Source: Pyrenopolyporus hunteri (lineage: Eukaryota; Ascomycota; Sordariomycetes; Xylariales; Hypoxylaceae). Taken from it: a stretch of DNA of 64,000 nt. The DNA lies in assembly GCA_902806595.1 (NCBI GenBank), contig CADCXC010000018.1, positions 1 through 64,000 on the forward strand, in the 5' to 3' direction. Every line of letters begins with the position of its first letter. Position 1 is the stretch's first letter. The notes under the pieces were generated by a model, which saw nothing but the letters and a program-made list of their open reading frames with translations, had not been told where the DNA came from and searched no databases. Below are positions 46,795 to 58,377 of the stretch, in pieces. A program made the position numbers and the translations under genes.

Positions 46795-48915
46795 CTTGAC
46801 AGGCCTTATCGATCTGTTCTAATGGCTTGGTGGTCTGCCGCGTCGCGTATGATAGGGACCGGGTCGAATATAATATTTTGATGCAGGTAGGTGTACTTAG
46901 CTGCGATCGTGTATTTCGATATTGTACACTCAACGTTCTTTTTAAGTTGTAAGGTTTAGTATTCACGTACCGTCGTATCCGCCGCTTACTTTGGGTAGAA
47001 GAAGTTTGGAACCGGCTCCACCAGGACGCCCCCACCGAGTCCCCGATCTAGCACGCCGAAAGTCTCGCCTCCCACCTAGGTGAGCCTTTTAGGTTAGGCT
47101 AGTCTTAGGTAATCCCAACTGCTAAACAAGCACGTTACGTCATAGATGATTACGTAAAGCAACATCTAATAGATAGACCGCCAAGATTCTTAAAGGTATC
47201 AATTTGGGTGCTAGTTAATCCGTACATGAAAGTCAATCAGGGTCAATATTTCAAGCTACGACTCTGAAGCTCTACTATAACTGCTATTGCATATCTATAT
47301 CCCGGAATTTTCAATAGTAAAGTATTCCGAGTGTGCCTGCCAAGCGCGTAAAGCATGGCGACCAGCGCGACGAAAAGGGCGGCGGGATATGCCCGACCAA
47401 GAGTTAAACTGCTACAACACTATCATTTGGCTCTCCGCTCGAGAAATCAAGCATATTATCCTCCAGGTGACGGAATTTAACCCAAAAAATTGAAGTCCCA
47501 TGAGTAGACGTAGCCGTAACACCATTGAATCTAACCCAGTATACGGAATCCACACAATACGGACATTCTGGCCCCCCAGTAACTACGGATAATGACGGAC
47601 ATAGACGTAAGGCCACGGCTAGATCGCAAACGTCTTTCGTGGTATCTTCCTAAGACCCAACTTGGGCTACGGCAAACTTACTTCATTTGATATATCAGGA
47701 TGATTAATATTTCAGATGCCCCTTAAGCTTGCCTACGATGAACCAAACGATGACAGTCTCTGACTAAGGTAGGTAGATTTAACTAGGATAGTCGACGAGG
47801 AGATATCGAGTGACTCTATCCCTACCATAGACTATTCATATCAAGTCCTCGGGACGACAATGAACCTTGGCGTGAACTCATCGCGGAAAATAATCCTACT
47901 ATAGCCCTCTACATTTTCCATGATACCCTGGAAGGTAAAGCCCATGACACCTTGAAACATAGCAAAGAACGGGGCTGAGTGACGTCTAAATATCGGATTA
48001 GTCACGGTCTACAGCTTAAGGTACATCCCCAGGTTGGCAGCAATATATAACGCGTCAGAAGTAAGTGAGTAATAATTACAACGGCAGATCATGGGGCGTA
48101 GACGTCTCCATATTTGCGACAGTGTTACAGTGTTTAGCCAAAGCGGGATGATGGCTAGTGGAAGAACAAATGAGTAAGAGTACTGTATGAAAATTGTTAG
48201 TCATCCCTTTTATAGCGAACTACGATGCTTTAAATAGGATAATCTGCCACGGACCGCGCACGTGGTCCGATGGAGATAGTTCGGGACCCTTTAGGTTTCA
48301 AGTGCCTTGACTATCTAAGGTTAGTCTGTATAGAAGGGATGATGGAGGTGAACGGCTTTACGTTTCAGTAATGCAGAAGCGGGATGGGGTTCCGTTACGA
48401 CGGTAGCGTGGCGTGGCGCGATAATGAGGAAAGGGGCGGGTAAGTCTACGAAGGGAGAGCTGTAAGTGTTGAGGAGAATGTGAGAGACATATGGGGTTTA
48501 AAAATAAGACCCGAAGGGCAGGGGGCAAGATGACAAAAAAAACCTTAGATCAAGAGCGGTGTAGGGGGACACTTCGAGATATTTGGGAGTACACCTTCTA
48601 ACGATTTGGTTCAATCCCGAAGATCATGTTCAACTTTGGGCGGTTTACTGAGAAATTTGGGAGTAAAGGGGAGGGGTAAGGAGGTAGAGGGACGTTCCTC
48701 ATCATTAGATGCCCCCTTCTTGTTTACTCTATGCACATAATCTGTAGGACCGCACCGGGATTGATGATTGATTATGCTTATTCGTCATTCGCGTGTTCGA
48801 AAATATACAATATATACGATCGACTTCCAAAGTCGCCTAATAGAGTTCAAGTTGTGAAAGTAATTGTTCACTGTCCCAATCATGGCAACGGCTGTATGGC
48901 TGGTTGCCTCCCCAT
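46795..48915. other. Intergenic, cactin promoter to SLX4 3' end
   Basis: About 2.1 kb between two minus-strand genes. Short frames overlap each other and have no familiar motifs. No repeats longer than a few TAGG units are seen. Confidence 0.5.
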
Positions 48916-51321
48916 TCAATAGCGCTTCCTCTCCTTGCCTCTCTGGTTCTGTCTCCAAAGGCAAATGACGCTTTTCGACTCACACCATTTCTTGAGGTCA
49001 ACGGGGGAGACCTCCCCGTCGTATCCCGTCTTACTTAGTGCCCCAGCATTCAACCACGCGGCTAGGTCCTCCAAGATAATCGGATCATAGAGCAGCATCT
49101 TCTCGTGCCAAGACGGGTTCAACGGATCCTGTGAGCGCGGAGCCGATATCACGGCTTTGGTTATGTGCTTGAACAGGCTGGCCTGCTGTTCTGTTGGCGA
49201 CAGTGTCAGTGACAAATCTACCTCGTCTGAGATAGACAAGTCAACTGGCGGCGGGGAGGAAAAGATCCGGTCTCCGTCTGGTGACGATGCCCTCGACGAT
49301 GTTGACAAGGACTCGTCTGAGTCGGAATCCGCAATCTCGATAGGTTTAGGACTGTCCTTTTTCTGCCGGCCACGGGGCTTCTTTGCGGTAGATTCCTTTG
49401 GTGCCGATACTTCTGTTGACGGGGCCGCTTCTGTTGTTGACCCCTTCCTTGGACGACCGCGTCGTTTGGGGGGATTCGGTGGCTCTGTATTGGTTATTTG
49501 TTTCCTCTTGGCTGCAGACATAGTGGACGAAGTAGATATAGGGTTTGACTGGGTCAAGGATACTCCAGGGTTCTTGCTAGCCCAGCATTGGTCTAGAAGC
49601 GCGATCATGGCTTGCCGTTTCTTCACCGGTTTAAACCCATAAGAGGCAATGCGACTAGCAAGCTGTGAATCATTGAGTAATTCGAAATCTGGCCGCGCGT
49701 GGCCCGTCCCAGTTGTAGGTTGAGCCTCCACATTGAGCTTGTTATCGGCTCGAGAAAGAGACGCACTGGCGACAGCTTGGGATTGGAAAACGTGGGTATT
49801 TTCTGGTAGCGCATTCGGAGCTGGCTCGTCGACATCCGATGGCTTCAAGATGTCGTCGATGTCAACGAATTCTTCGCGTGAATAACGCGGCTGTTTTCGA
49901 AGACGAGAGGATATAGACAGGTCCTCAATAAGTTGAACGCCGTCTACTTTCATTAGCTCGCCGTCTGTATCTCTTGCGCCGGCGTGCCAAAGTCCCTGGC
50001 TGTCAGAATCGGTAAAGGGATCGGAATCGGCTTGGTTCGACGCTTGTATTGCTAATTGGAGGTCTCTGAGTGTCGTAGGGGATTCTTCTCTAACCAGTTG
50101 GCTTGAAGTTCCAAAGACAAAATCCTGGTTAGAGGATTGCTTTAGCGCGGAGTTTGGAGATAGTAAGATCGGATTCTCCATGGTGCCAGACTTCTTCTTG
50201 CGTTTAGGCTTAGCCGGCGCTTTTGACTCTTTGGATTTAGATTTCTTTTGAGACATGACGGCCGTCTGATGATCGACCAGGGCCTTGACAGCACCATCCG
50301 CGTCGAAATAGTTCAGTAGAGACTCCTTCGTCGCCGGTCCCGCGAGATCTAGCTCGGGCCCAACCGGTAGCATGTAAGGCGCAGTTGCTAATTCTGTGAT
50401 TGTCCTTGTTTTCTTCTTAGTAGTAACGACTTTAGATGGAGCTATTCCTTCCAAGGGCTGCTCGATCCCATTTCTAGTGGAAACGAGTTCAATCAACTTC
50501 CGTTTCTCTAAGATATCAGCCTGCCCATGTTGCTCAGGCGCGGCGGGCAGCGCAGCATCTTTACATCCATATTGATCTTGCAGAGTTCGAAAGACGTTCG
50601 TTGATCTCAACCCCCTATCAATGGATGAATGCAATTCTCGATCATCTGACTGAAGCCCAAAGGGAGCGGGATCGTTTGGAGGTGGTGTCCAATTATTTCG
50701 CCTTCTCAACGCGGGTTCCGAGCAATAAAGTGAATTCGTATCCTGATCCTCTAGCTTGTTCGCCATCGCGCCGTTGCTCGACCTCTCTCCTGTCCGTTTT
50801 GCGATACTTTCCTTGGCTGGGAAGTGCTTGGAAACTGTTCCGGTTTTCGCTTTTATTTTAGCCTTGTTAGTTTGTTTCGCCGATTTTTCCTTTGCTATAG
50901 AAGGTTGTTGATCATTTTGCCGAACATTCTTTTTTGGTTTGAACTTCTGCCATGGCTTCTCTTCCGAGGACGACTCGATTAAGATTGGCGCCTCTGTAGC
51001 TATACCTGCCGTCTCCGGGGTGAGCCCCTTATTCTTCCTAGATTTCCCAGCGCCGGGCTTAGATGACGGGGATCTTGTGATCTGCTCAGTTTCTATATCG
51101 ATCTCGGGTGCTTCTCGTAGTAGGGTCGCAGCATTCGTAAACCCGTTTCGGGCCTGGCCGGGGTTCGGTAAAGCGGGTCGTCTGCTGAGGAAAGGCGGCT
51201 TCTGAGGGTTGCTCGAGAATATCTCGTTTAGAGAAGGCAGATTAGGGGATGAAGACAACGTAGAAGCGTCGAGATTCGCAGCAGCTGGGGGAGAGGACGA
51301 GAAGACGTCGGCCACTGACAT
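48916..51321 (-). CDS. SLX4: Structure-specific endonuclease subunit SLX4
   Basis: A single uninterrupted frame of 801 residues. Most of it is low-complexity and Ser/Lys-rich. Recognisable conserved blocks are KESLLNYFDADGAVKALVDHQ, the acidic FVDIDDILKPS region, ELLNDSQLASRIASYGFKPVKKRQAMIALLDQCW, and the C-terminal SLX4 domain: WHEKMLLYDPIILEDLAAWLN followed by GYDGEVSPVDLKKWCESKSVICLWR. The last block binds the SLX1 nuclease and is the signature of fungal SLX4. The SLX1-SLX4 complex cuts branched DNA at stalled forks and recombination intermediates in the nucleus. An AT-hook-like KRRGRPRKG lies near residue 650. Length is typical for Pezizomycotina. It shares a 520 bp divergent promoter region with RPS21. 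Confidence 0.92.
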   Translation of the reverse strand: MSVADVFSSSPPAAANLDASTLSSSPNLPSLNEIFSSNPQKPPFLSRRPALPNPGQARNGFTNAATLLREAPEIDIETEQITRSPSSKPGAGKSRKNKGLTPETAGIATEAPILIESSSEEKPWQKFKPKKNVRQNDQQPSIAKEKSAKQTNKAKIKAKTGTVSKHFPAKESIAKRTGERSSNGAMANKLEDQDTNSLYCSEPALRRRNNWTPPPNDPAPFGLQSDDRELHSSIDRGLRSTNVFRTLQDQYGCKDAALPAAPEQHGQADILEKRKLIELVSTRNGIEQPLEGIAPSKVVTTKKKTRTITELATAPYMLPVGPELDLAGPATKESLLNYFDADGAVKALVDHQTAVMSQKKSKSKESKAPAKPKRKKKSGTMENPILLSPNSALKQSSNQDFVFGTSSQLVREESPTTLRDLQLAIQASNQADSDPFTDSDSQGLWHAGARDTDGELMKVDGVQLIEDLSISSRLRKQPRYSREEFVDIDDILKPSDVDEPAPNALPENTHVFQSQAVASASLSRADNKLNVEAQPTTGTGHARPDFELLNDSQLASRIASYGFKPVKKRQAMIALLDQCWASKNPGVSLTQSNPISTSSTMSAAKRKQITNTEPPNPPKRRGRPRKGSTTEAAPSTEVSAPKESTAKKPRGRQKKDSPKPIEIADSDSDESLSTSSRASSPDGDRIFSSPPPVDLSISDEVDLSLTLSPTEQQASLFKHITKAVISAPRSQDPLNPSWHEKMLLYDPIILEDLAAWLNAGALSKTGYDGEVSPVDLKKWCESKSVICLWRQNQRGKERKRY

Positions 51322-51844
51322 GGCGAATCGAAGTCGCAGAGAGATTGGTATACGCCAAGCGCAACCCGGGTAAGTGACGATTGACAGGATGGCTAATTGG
51401 GGGGTAGCAATGAATACGTCTAGTACGGTTTATTTCGAGGGTTGAGAATCAAGTACTTCCGCGTTCGTAGAATGGGATAATGGTGTTTATCTCAGGAATT
51501 GGGTAATTGGGTAATTGGCTGTGACTGTTACGCGTAGGTTACAGGCAACAATAGACCCCCCACTAACAAAAACGGTAGGGGGTCAAATGCCAAGCCCGAA
51601 TCCCCTGCTAGTCTCCACGAAATCAACTCGAAAGCACCTGACTTCTTCTCTATCCACGTGACTAGCATCCGAGCTTTAGGCCCCACGCCCACCAAACCAA
51701 CAATTTTCTAATTTTCGAGGGGTCAAAATTTCTAGGCCAATTTATTCGCTTCACCCACGACACATCCGCCCATTGCGACTACCATAACACCGAAACCACC
51801 CACAAGTTCAGATTTCGATCAGTACGGTCTGACAAGTCGCAAAA
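51322..51844. other. Divergent promoter SLX4 / RPS21
   Basis: A compact 523 bp region between two outward-facing start codons. GGGTAATTGGGTAATTGG is repeated at 51,498-51,516, and the right half is C/A-rich. A DNA-repair gene and a ribosomal protein gene would share this region. Confidence 0.6.
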
Positions 51845-52176
51845 ATGGAAAACGACAAGGGAGAGATTGTGGACCTGTGAGGACTCCCGTTGTCGCGTCC
51901 TCCGTATGTTTGAAATTGTCGCTAACGTCGATTGCGTCGTCTAGTTACGTCCCCCGAAAGTGCAGCGCCACCAACCGCATCATCAAGGCCAAGGACCACG
52001 CCTCCGTCCAGATCTCCATTGCCAAGGTCGACGAGAACGGCCGACAAATCCAGGGCGAGAACCACGTCTATGCCCTCTGCGGATTCGTGCGAGCTATGGG
52101 CGAGAGCGACGATGCTCTGAACAGACTGGCTCAGCGGGACGGCCTCCTGAAGAACGTCTGGAGCCCTGTGCGATAA
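51845..52176 (+). CDS. RPS21: 40S ribosomal protein S21
   Basis: Two exons, 51845-51876 and 51945-52176, joined in phase across a 68 bp intron, give 87 residues, the family's length. The protein begins MENDKGEIVDLYVPRKCSAT and continues NRIIKAKDHASVQISIAKVD, ALCGFVRAMGESDDALNRLA and ends in KNVWSPVR, all typical of fungal eS21. It is a component of the small ribosomal subunit. The first exon codes for only 10 whole codons, so the gene is easily truncated by annotation that ignores the intron. Confidence 0.97.
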
Positions 52177-53955
52177 ATTTCTTTATCATGAGGGGTTGTG
52201 AGTGGTCTGCGACGTACCTAACATCATTCCACATCCTCTGACTCGAGGGACGATAGGCATTGGTGTTCACGGGGAATTCATGACTGTATGGTCGGCATGG
52301 GATTGCTTTTGATACCGCATCTAGCCGGTTAGAGAACCGCCGCGCTTACGTTTCGGAACGAAATACAAACGATTCCTTTCCGCGCCTTAAAATTCTCCTC
52401 GACCCATTGACGTGCCCCTTTTGAATCGTATACGGCTGGCGAAGTCTTCTCGCGTCCACCTCCGAGTGACCCTATGGGCGAGGATTCTGGGGCTACTGCG
52501 ATAGCCTCCGAGCCGAAAATTAACAGTGGCCTTGAAAAAGCTGTGATGCTCGAGATGTCCATTACGGCACAGATACGGGTCAAACATGTCTCCTTCCTCG
52601 TAATTGGCATGAGGTTCTGTCATACATCACAGCCCTGCCTTTTCCTACACCCCTCTTCCATATCGATGGTAAATAGTCCGAACGCCACCCGGCCTTCCCC
52701 CAGAGTAAAATCTAAAATCATGCGCATCGCCGTGTAATTTCGGATCCCGCTATCATAAGCTATGCGCCTAATTTAGCTAATGCGTAGTATAATTCATTCA
52801 CCATCGTTATATTTCCCAAGGGTCTGTTACGTGCAAAGTCTACTCCGTGCTCACATGCCACAATCCCATGCGCCTCTAGAAGTCGCTCTACAAATATCCA
52901 TTAGGACCTATTCATCCCCTAGACTTATAAGATGTTACGTAACCATGCTTGTACTTCGTACATCTCAACCGCTATAAGGACATACTCTAGAAGAACGCAC
53001 TCATCGTCCATTCCATAAGATGAGAAATTTATAAGCCATCACGTTGAAAATCTTAAAATTTTGACCAGCTTATATGTTTCCGGCTCCGTATAACTATAAA
53101 GTAGACTTTCTAGTGAAGAAAATGAAATATATAGCTTCCATTCTACCAACATCTCGCGAACTATTAATTTATTATCAAGGATATCGCATTATCCAGTATT
53201 TATTTACACAATTAAAAGCCCTCGATTTTCGGGTATCGAGATTATTGATATCTTATCTTTTCTTAGTAATACCATGTAGCAGATCTGCATCAGCTAAAAC
53301 ACTCTTAGTCATTGCATGGGTTAACGTTAACCTTAAAGTAACCTCCTAACATTCCGTCCTGTTCATCTCATCAGTAAAACTTCCTACAGAATATTTTATA
53401 ATGCTTCTTAGGTGTTATATCACGGCCTTATGGGTTGATATACCTTCAGAGCTCGAAATTGGAGATCGAGGGGATTTTAACTCATGCGGATGGAAAATAT
53501 GGTAAGAAAAAGATTAGGTTTATAAGAGCTTAGGTAAGTTAAGTTAAGGACCTCTTCAATTTCTTTCATATAAACATCCTCCAGTTTAATCGGGGGTTAT
53601 ATAAAGATTTCTTTTAGTTCGGTACTATTATAGTCGTTGAAATTCCAAAATGTGGTGGAAATGAGGATCTTAAATGATTCGAGTATGTACTGGTATATGC
53701 AAACCCATAACCTCGAGTCGAATGGATGTGAGCTGGAAAAAAATAGGGGTATCATTTAGGAATTATATGCGTACTCCGGGTATAAGGGAAGGGGAATAAA
53801 GAAAGGGTGCGTTGATTTCAATGCTGGGGTATCTCATCCTCGCGTAATGGGTAACTAAAGAGAGGGCAACAAAATCAGGAAGGGGCCAGGCAGCGCAGAA
53901 AGGTACCTAGGTAGCCAAGCCCGATTTCGTAAGGCCAACCGTCCCCCTCCTCCGC
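52177..53955. other. Intergenic, convergent 3' ends, AT-rich right half
   Basis: About 1.8 kb between RPS21 (+) and the acidic protein gene (-). A minus-strand frame near 52,387-52,623 (with HLEHHSFFKATVNF) could be a remnant, but I do not recognise it. From about 53,000 to 53,800 the DNA is clearly AT-rich with TA-dense motifs, as in old repeat DNA altered by repeat-induced point mutation; this is only an impression by eye. Confidence 0.5.
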
Positions 53956-54797
53956 TCAGTCCATCTCGTCGAGATCCATCAGGTCTATGAGGTCTTCCAG
54001 GCTGATGTCCTGGATGCCTTGCCTGACTTCTTCCGTGGCTTCCGCGTGCTCCCCCTCTTCCTCTTCCTCCTCCTCCTCCTCGTCCCAGCCCCCCACCAGA
54101 CCATACAGGTCGAACTCGGCCTCGTTCCAGCGGTTGCCGACCGCGGCGAGCAGGGCGTCGATGCCCCGCGCCGTCGCGCAGCGGCGCCGGCCGGCGCCGA
54201 AGGGCGGGCGCGCCCGCCACGCCCTGCGCGCGTCCACCAGGTACCGGCACAGCCGGATGAACACGGACTCCCCGATCCGCCGCGCCCAGGGCAATGCCGT
54301 GCGCAGCGCGCCGAGGAACTGCAGCACCCCGCCGCCTTCGCCGTCCAGGTGCGCCAGGGCCTCGGGGCGCAGGCCGAGCACGAAGATCTCCGCTACTGCG
54401 GTTGCAAGGGGTTAGCGGTCGCATTCTGACGTGATTTAGGGAGGGAGTTGGGGATTTAGTTGACGCGTCTTGGGGGTGGGGAGTAAATAACTCCTACTCC
54501 TAGGCAAGAGCAGGGGTGTTGCTTCTCTTTTTCATTAATTTTTTTTTCGTCTTTTTTGTTTTCACGTGGGCTGGGGGGAAGAAATGAAAAACGAGGAACT
54601 AGGTATTGGTGTTACTTACGCGCCTGGTCGACGGCGTCCTCGTTCTCGTTGTACGACGCGCCGAAGCCGGTCTTGATGATGGCTGACTTCTTGAAGGCGA
54701 TGAGGAGTTTTTTGTCCTGGTCCTTTCGATTGAGGAGATCCGGTTTCTGGGGGTAATCCATCCCCAACCGAGGTAGGAAATCTCTGAAATAATACAT
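53956..54797 (-). CDS. Hypothetical acidic protein
   Basis: Minus-strand exons 54797-54620 and 54395-53956 join in phase across a 224 bp intron to give 205 residues. I do not recognise the family. The N-terminus (MYYFRDFLPRLGMDYPQ, KLLIAFKKSAIIKTGFGASYNENEDAVDQ) is mixed in charge. The middle is helical and Arg-rich (LQFLGALRTALPWARRIGESVFIRLCRYLVDARRAW). The end is acidic, with a run of nine Glu coded by a (CTC)n-type repeat, then IQDISLEDLIDLMDLDEMD. No signal peptide or membrane span. Exon 2 is extremely GC-rich at third positions, which supports coding. The intron is long for this genome, so the exon 1 link is less certain than exon 2. Confidence 0.6.
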
Positions 54798-55310
54798 TGT
54801 TCTGTCGCGATCGTTGTGTTAGCGGTGTTGGTTTTGATGATAAGTGCGAGGAAAACGCGTACTTGCTACGAATGTTTTGGTTGGAAAGTAGAAACGAAAA
54901 GACTGATTTGATTTGATGAATCCTTGAGAAGAAGGTTGATAGGAGAATCCTAGTCGTGTCAGTCGAGTTAGTCTAGGACGAGGGGTGTAGGGGATGTGGT
55001 GGTATGAGGCCGCCAGTGGGGAGGAATCAAAGGGCACCAATAGATCTTTATTCTTTCGTAGGAAAAAAAATAAAGGTAGACAGGTTCCTAGAGTGCTCTG
55101 GTGGAACTGTACCGACCTCTAGGTGGTGCAAGCGCTGGGTGCGGTCGGTGGGTAGGGTTCGAAATAGAAATACAGGAAGGGTACCGCCAGTGGTACCTGC
55201 CTTCCGAATCTCTGGCTGCGGAGGGAAGGTGCCATGCAAACAACAAACCGCAGCGTGTTAAGCATATAATGATAATTAACCCATCTGCCTGTAACAATTC
55301 CTTCGGGAGT

Positions 55311-55393
55311 AACTTGGCCTGGTGGTTAGGTACGCAGAAGCTTCGGGCATACGAACTCAACTCGTGGGTTCGAGCCCAGTGTGTGCGGTACTC
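55311..55393 (+). ncRNA. Degenerate tRNA-like element (possible tRNA pseudogene or SINE head)
   Basis: TGGCCTGGTGG resembles the polymerase III A box (one mismatch, A to G), and GGTTCGAGCCC, about 44 bases later, fits the B box consensus exactly. A weak acceptor-like pairing joins GAGTAAC near 55,306 with GGTACTC near 55,388. I cannot build a proper anticodon arm, and the T stem pairs poorly, so it is not a working tRNA. Confidence 0.35.
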
Positions 55394-55410
55394 TCAACTT
55401 TGAGAGCTGT

Positions 55411-55495
55411 GGTCATGATTAGATAATATCGTTGTGAAGCGCTGGGGTATACGTACCCCTAAATAGTCCGGCTGCCTTCTAATCATGATGTCGGA
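55411..55495. repeat. Inverted repeat TCATGATTAG / CTAATCATGA
   Basis: Ten-base arms about 60 bases apart, with a smaller hairpin (GGGGTATACGTACCCC) between them, directly after the tRNA-like element. Together they could form a branched fold. Confidence 0.65.
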
Positions 55496-56304
55496 TTCTG
55501 GGGAGAAGCTTCTTTTTTAAATTTTATTTCCTTTTCAATTTTTTCTTCTTCTTCATTACCTTCTTGATTTACACTCCAACCATTCCCTTTATCATCTATC
55601 TTCCTCCTTCCTAATTTTTAACTCCGTTTTCCCTTTCCATTTCAAATAAGACGTTAATATTATTATATAATATTTACCTACCTATATATCATGGTAAATG
55701 CGCCATTTCGCCGGTAGGTTACTACTAAGGTGCCATCTATCTTGCATTAACCTATACCGGCTACTTAACGGGCGATAAGTTTAACGCTGTTTAACATAGA
55801 ACATCCCATCAACCTAAAGTGTCGCTTCAGATTAATTTATTGATGAAAATGATAAAATAATTATCAAGCTTTTTATTAGGTACACCAGCTCTATGCGACC
55901 GGCTGCTCCATAGCTTCGATTTTCTGTTTAGATCCGAGCCAGCCAGGTACGGATTGAACGTTTATATTATGTATAGAGCGGGTAGCTGGGCTGGTGGACC
56001 AACGTCGTCAATTTAAGGTGCTAGGGTTACATGCGCGGCTCGTAGGGCTGAAGCTGAAGCTGGAGATCTCCACCGGCTAGCCAAGCTCTCCACTGGAGTC
56101 AAGATCTATTAGCCTTTATTGGGCCGATCTAAGGGACTGTGATGACGCACGAGACATCGCCGTTGAGGGGCGCGAATCAGCGGCGCAGACGCGTGCCAAA
56201 GAGAAAAAGAAAAGGGAAAAGAAAATAGAAAAAGATAAAAACATTAGATTCATTTAAGGGATCGGTTAGCCGGTTTCCCCCTTTCTCTATTCTTTTCTAT
56301 CTCC

Positions 56305-56330
56305 CTTTTTTTTTTTAAAAAAAAAGAAGA
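56305..56330. repeat. T-run / A-run junction
   Basis: A run of T followed directly by a run of A, about 90-110 bp before the photolyase start; exact limits of the runs are approximate. Confidence 0.75.
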
Positions 56331-56414
56331 AGAAACGGAATTTCCCGTACCTTCTCCTCGAAACTGATTTGTTTCCTCGTTCCAGTTAAATTTCTTTTCC
56401 TTGAGAGCTGTTCT

Positions 56415-58377
56415 ATGCTCTGCGCTATTAGACGCCTGGCTTCCTTCGTTTTCCCGCCGCGTTATGGGATAAAACCAAACCGAGCCCACTCATTCTTGCT
56501 CCACCTGGGAAGACGTCGCGGGATCCATTTGACCATGCCTCCCAAAAGAGGTGCCACGCAAAGAGTCACGGCAGACGGTGGCCTCTGTGAGGCATCAATG
56601 AAGAGACAGAAGCTCCAGGGCGATTTCCAAAACTCGCTACGCGAACCCCACCATTTCGCAGCGGAGGCCGAAGAGCACGGCATTGTCCTGCGCAAATATT
56701 ACCCCCCAGAAATGAGCAACACCCGTGCCCACGCCTACAACGGCAATGAGATACCTCGTCCCATTGAACAGCTCGACGCTGCATTACGGGAGACTATCTC
56801 GGGGCGTACGAACACAAAGGTAAAAGATGCTGTGATACATTGGTTCAAGATGGATTTGCGGATCACTGATAATCAGGCTTTGTGTGAAGCAAGTAAGAAG
56901 TCGCAAGAAGCCGGCGTACCCTTAATATGCATATACATCGTGAGTCCCGAGGACTACGAGGCGCACTTTACGTCGCCTGTGCGCGTCGACTTCATGATAC
57001 GCACCTTGCGGGTGTTGAAACAAGATCTTCAAGCTCTGAATATTCCCCTCTATGTGGAGACCGTCACGAAGCGAAAGGAGATTCCCGAGCGCATTCTCGA
57101 ATTCATGGACGAATGGGGCGCAAGCCACCTCTACGCTAATATCGAGTACGAGGTCGACGAGCTAAGGAGGGAGGCGAAGATGGTGCAGATGTGTGCTGAT
57201 AAGGGATTGGCAATGATGCTGTTCCACGACACTTGCATCGTCCCGCCAGGCGCGCTGCATACGGGCGCCGGGAAGCAGTACGCGGTGTATTCGCCATGGT
57301 TCAGGGCCTGGGTTGCGCATATCCATGCAAACCAAGACCTACTCAGGGCCTTCGATACTCCCGCGAAGAATTCCCCCGCCGCTCGAGATAAAGTGGCTAC
57401 GCTTTTTGACTGCGAGATACCCGATATTCCGGACGGTAAGCGATTGTCCGAGGAAGACGCGGAGAGATTTCACGCTCTCTGGCCGGCGGGCGAGCGCGAA
57501 GCCATGGACAGGCTCGAGAAATTCTGCGAGGAGAAAATCGCGGATTACGGCAGGAGGCGCAATTTTCCCTCCGAGGCAGCGACGTCGTCCATCTCGGTGC
57601 ACTTGGCTGCCGGGACGTTGAGCGCGAGGACCGCGGTAAGGGCCGCGAGAGATAGAAATAAGACGAAGAAGCTGGACGCCGGGATCGAGGGGATCCAGGC
57701 TTGGATTAGCGAGGTTGCCTGGCGCGATTTCTACAAGCACGTCCTGGTTCATTGGCCTTATATCTGGTAAGCCCCGGCTCATTGGGCATCGCCGAATAAG
57801 AATGCCGCGCTAACGAAATGCACACAGCATGAACAAGCCGTTCAAGCCGGAGTACTCGAACATCGAGTGGTCCTACGACCCGGCGCACTTCGAAGCCTGG
57901 TGCGAAGGGCGGACGGGTTTCCCGATGGTCGACGCGGCGATGCGGCAGCTGCGGAGCATAGGCTGGATGCACAACCGGTGCCGGATGGTGGCGGCCTCGT
58001 TCCTGTGCAAGGACCTGCTGCTGGACTGGCGCATGGGCGAGCGCTTCTTCATGGAGCAACTGATCGACGGCGACTTCGCGTCCAACAACGGCGGCTGGGG
58101 CTTCAGCGCCTCCGTCGGCGTCGACCCCCAGCCCTACTTCCGCATCTTCAACCCCCTGCTCCAGAGCGAGAAGTTCGACCCCGACGGCGAGTACATCCGC
58201 AGGTGGGTCCCGGAGCTCCGGGACGTTAGGGGCAAGGCGGTACATGATCCTTACGGCAGAGGCGCTCCTGCCGAAGCGAAGAGGCAGGGCTATCCGCAGC
58301 CGATCGTGGATCATCGGCAGAGTAGGGATCGTGCGTTGAAGGCATATAAAGCTGGGATTGGGCGGGATAAGCCCTGA
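56415..58377 (+). CDS. PHR1: Class I CPD deoxyribodipyrimidine photolyase
   Basis: Two exons, 56415-57766 and 57828-58377, joined in phase across a 61 bp intron, give 633 residues. The antenna domain starts at about 138 (VIHWFKMDLRITDNQALCEA); the FAD domain is at about 360-620, with TSSISVHLAAGTLSARTAV, WISEVAWRDFYKHVLVHWP, EGRTGFPMVDAAMRQL, IGWMHNRCRMVAASFLCKDLLLDW and FASNNGGWGFSASVGVDPQPYFRIFNP. These are the class I CPD photolyase signatures; the enzyme splits UV-made cyclobutane dimers using blue light. The first ~40 residues are Arg-rich and lack acidic residues, like a mitochondrial leader; a second ATG at 56535 (MPPKRGAT) would give a nuclear form. Cryptochrome-DASH is excluded by the sequence of the C-terminal half. 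Confidence 0.94.

Larger units (their letters stand above)
54798..56414. other. Divergent upstream region, acidic protein / photolyase
   Basis: About 1.6 kb. It holds a tRNA-like element (55,311-55,393), an inverted repeat, an AT-rich T-tract region (55,510-55,690) and a T-run/A-run junction near 56,305. The 3' end is the photolyase promoter. Confidence 0.55.

Noticed and set aside
48600..48625. GGTTCAATCCC with a pairing T-stem, possible tRNA
   Set aside because: No A box or acceptor stem in the right place, so no tRNA can be folded.
52387..52735. Minus-strand frames (HLEHHSFFKATVNF...) as a small gene between RPS21 and the acidic protein
   Set aside because: Needs an unconvincing splice and shows no known family; probably chance or an old remnant.
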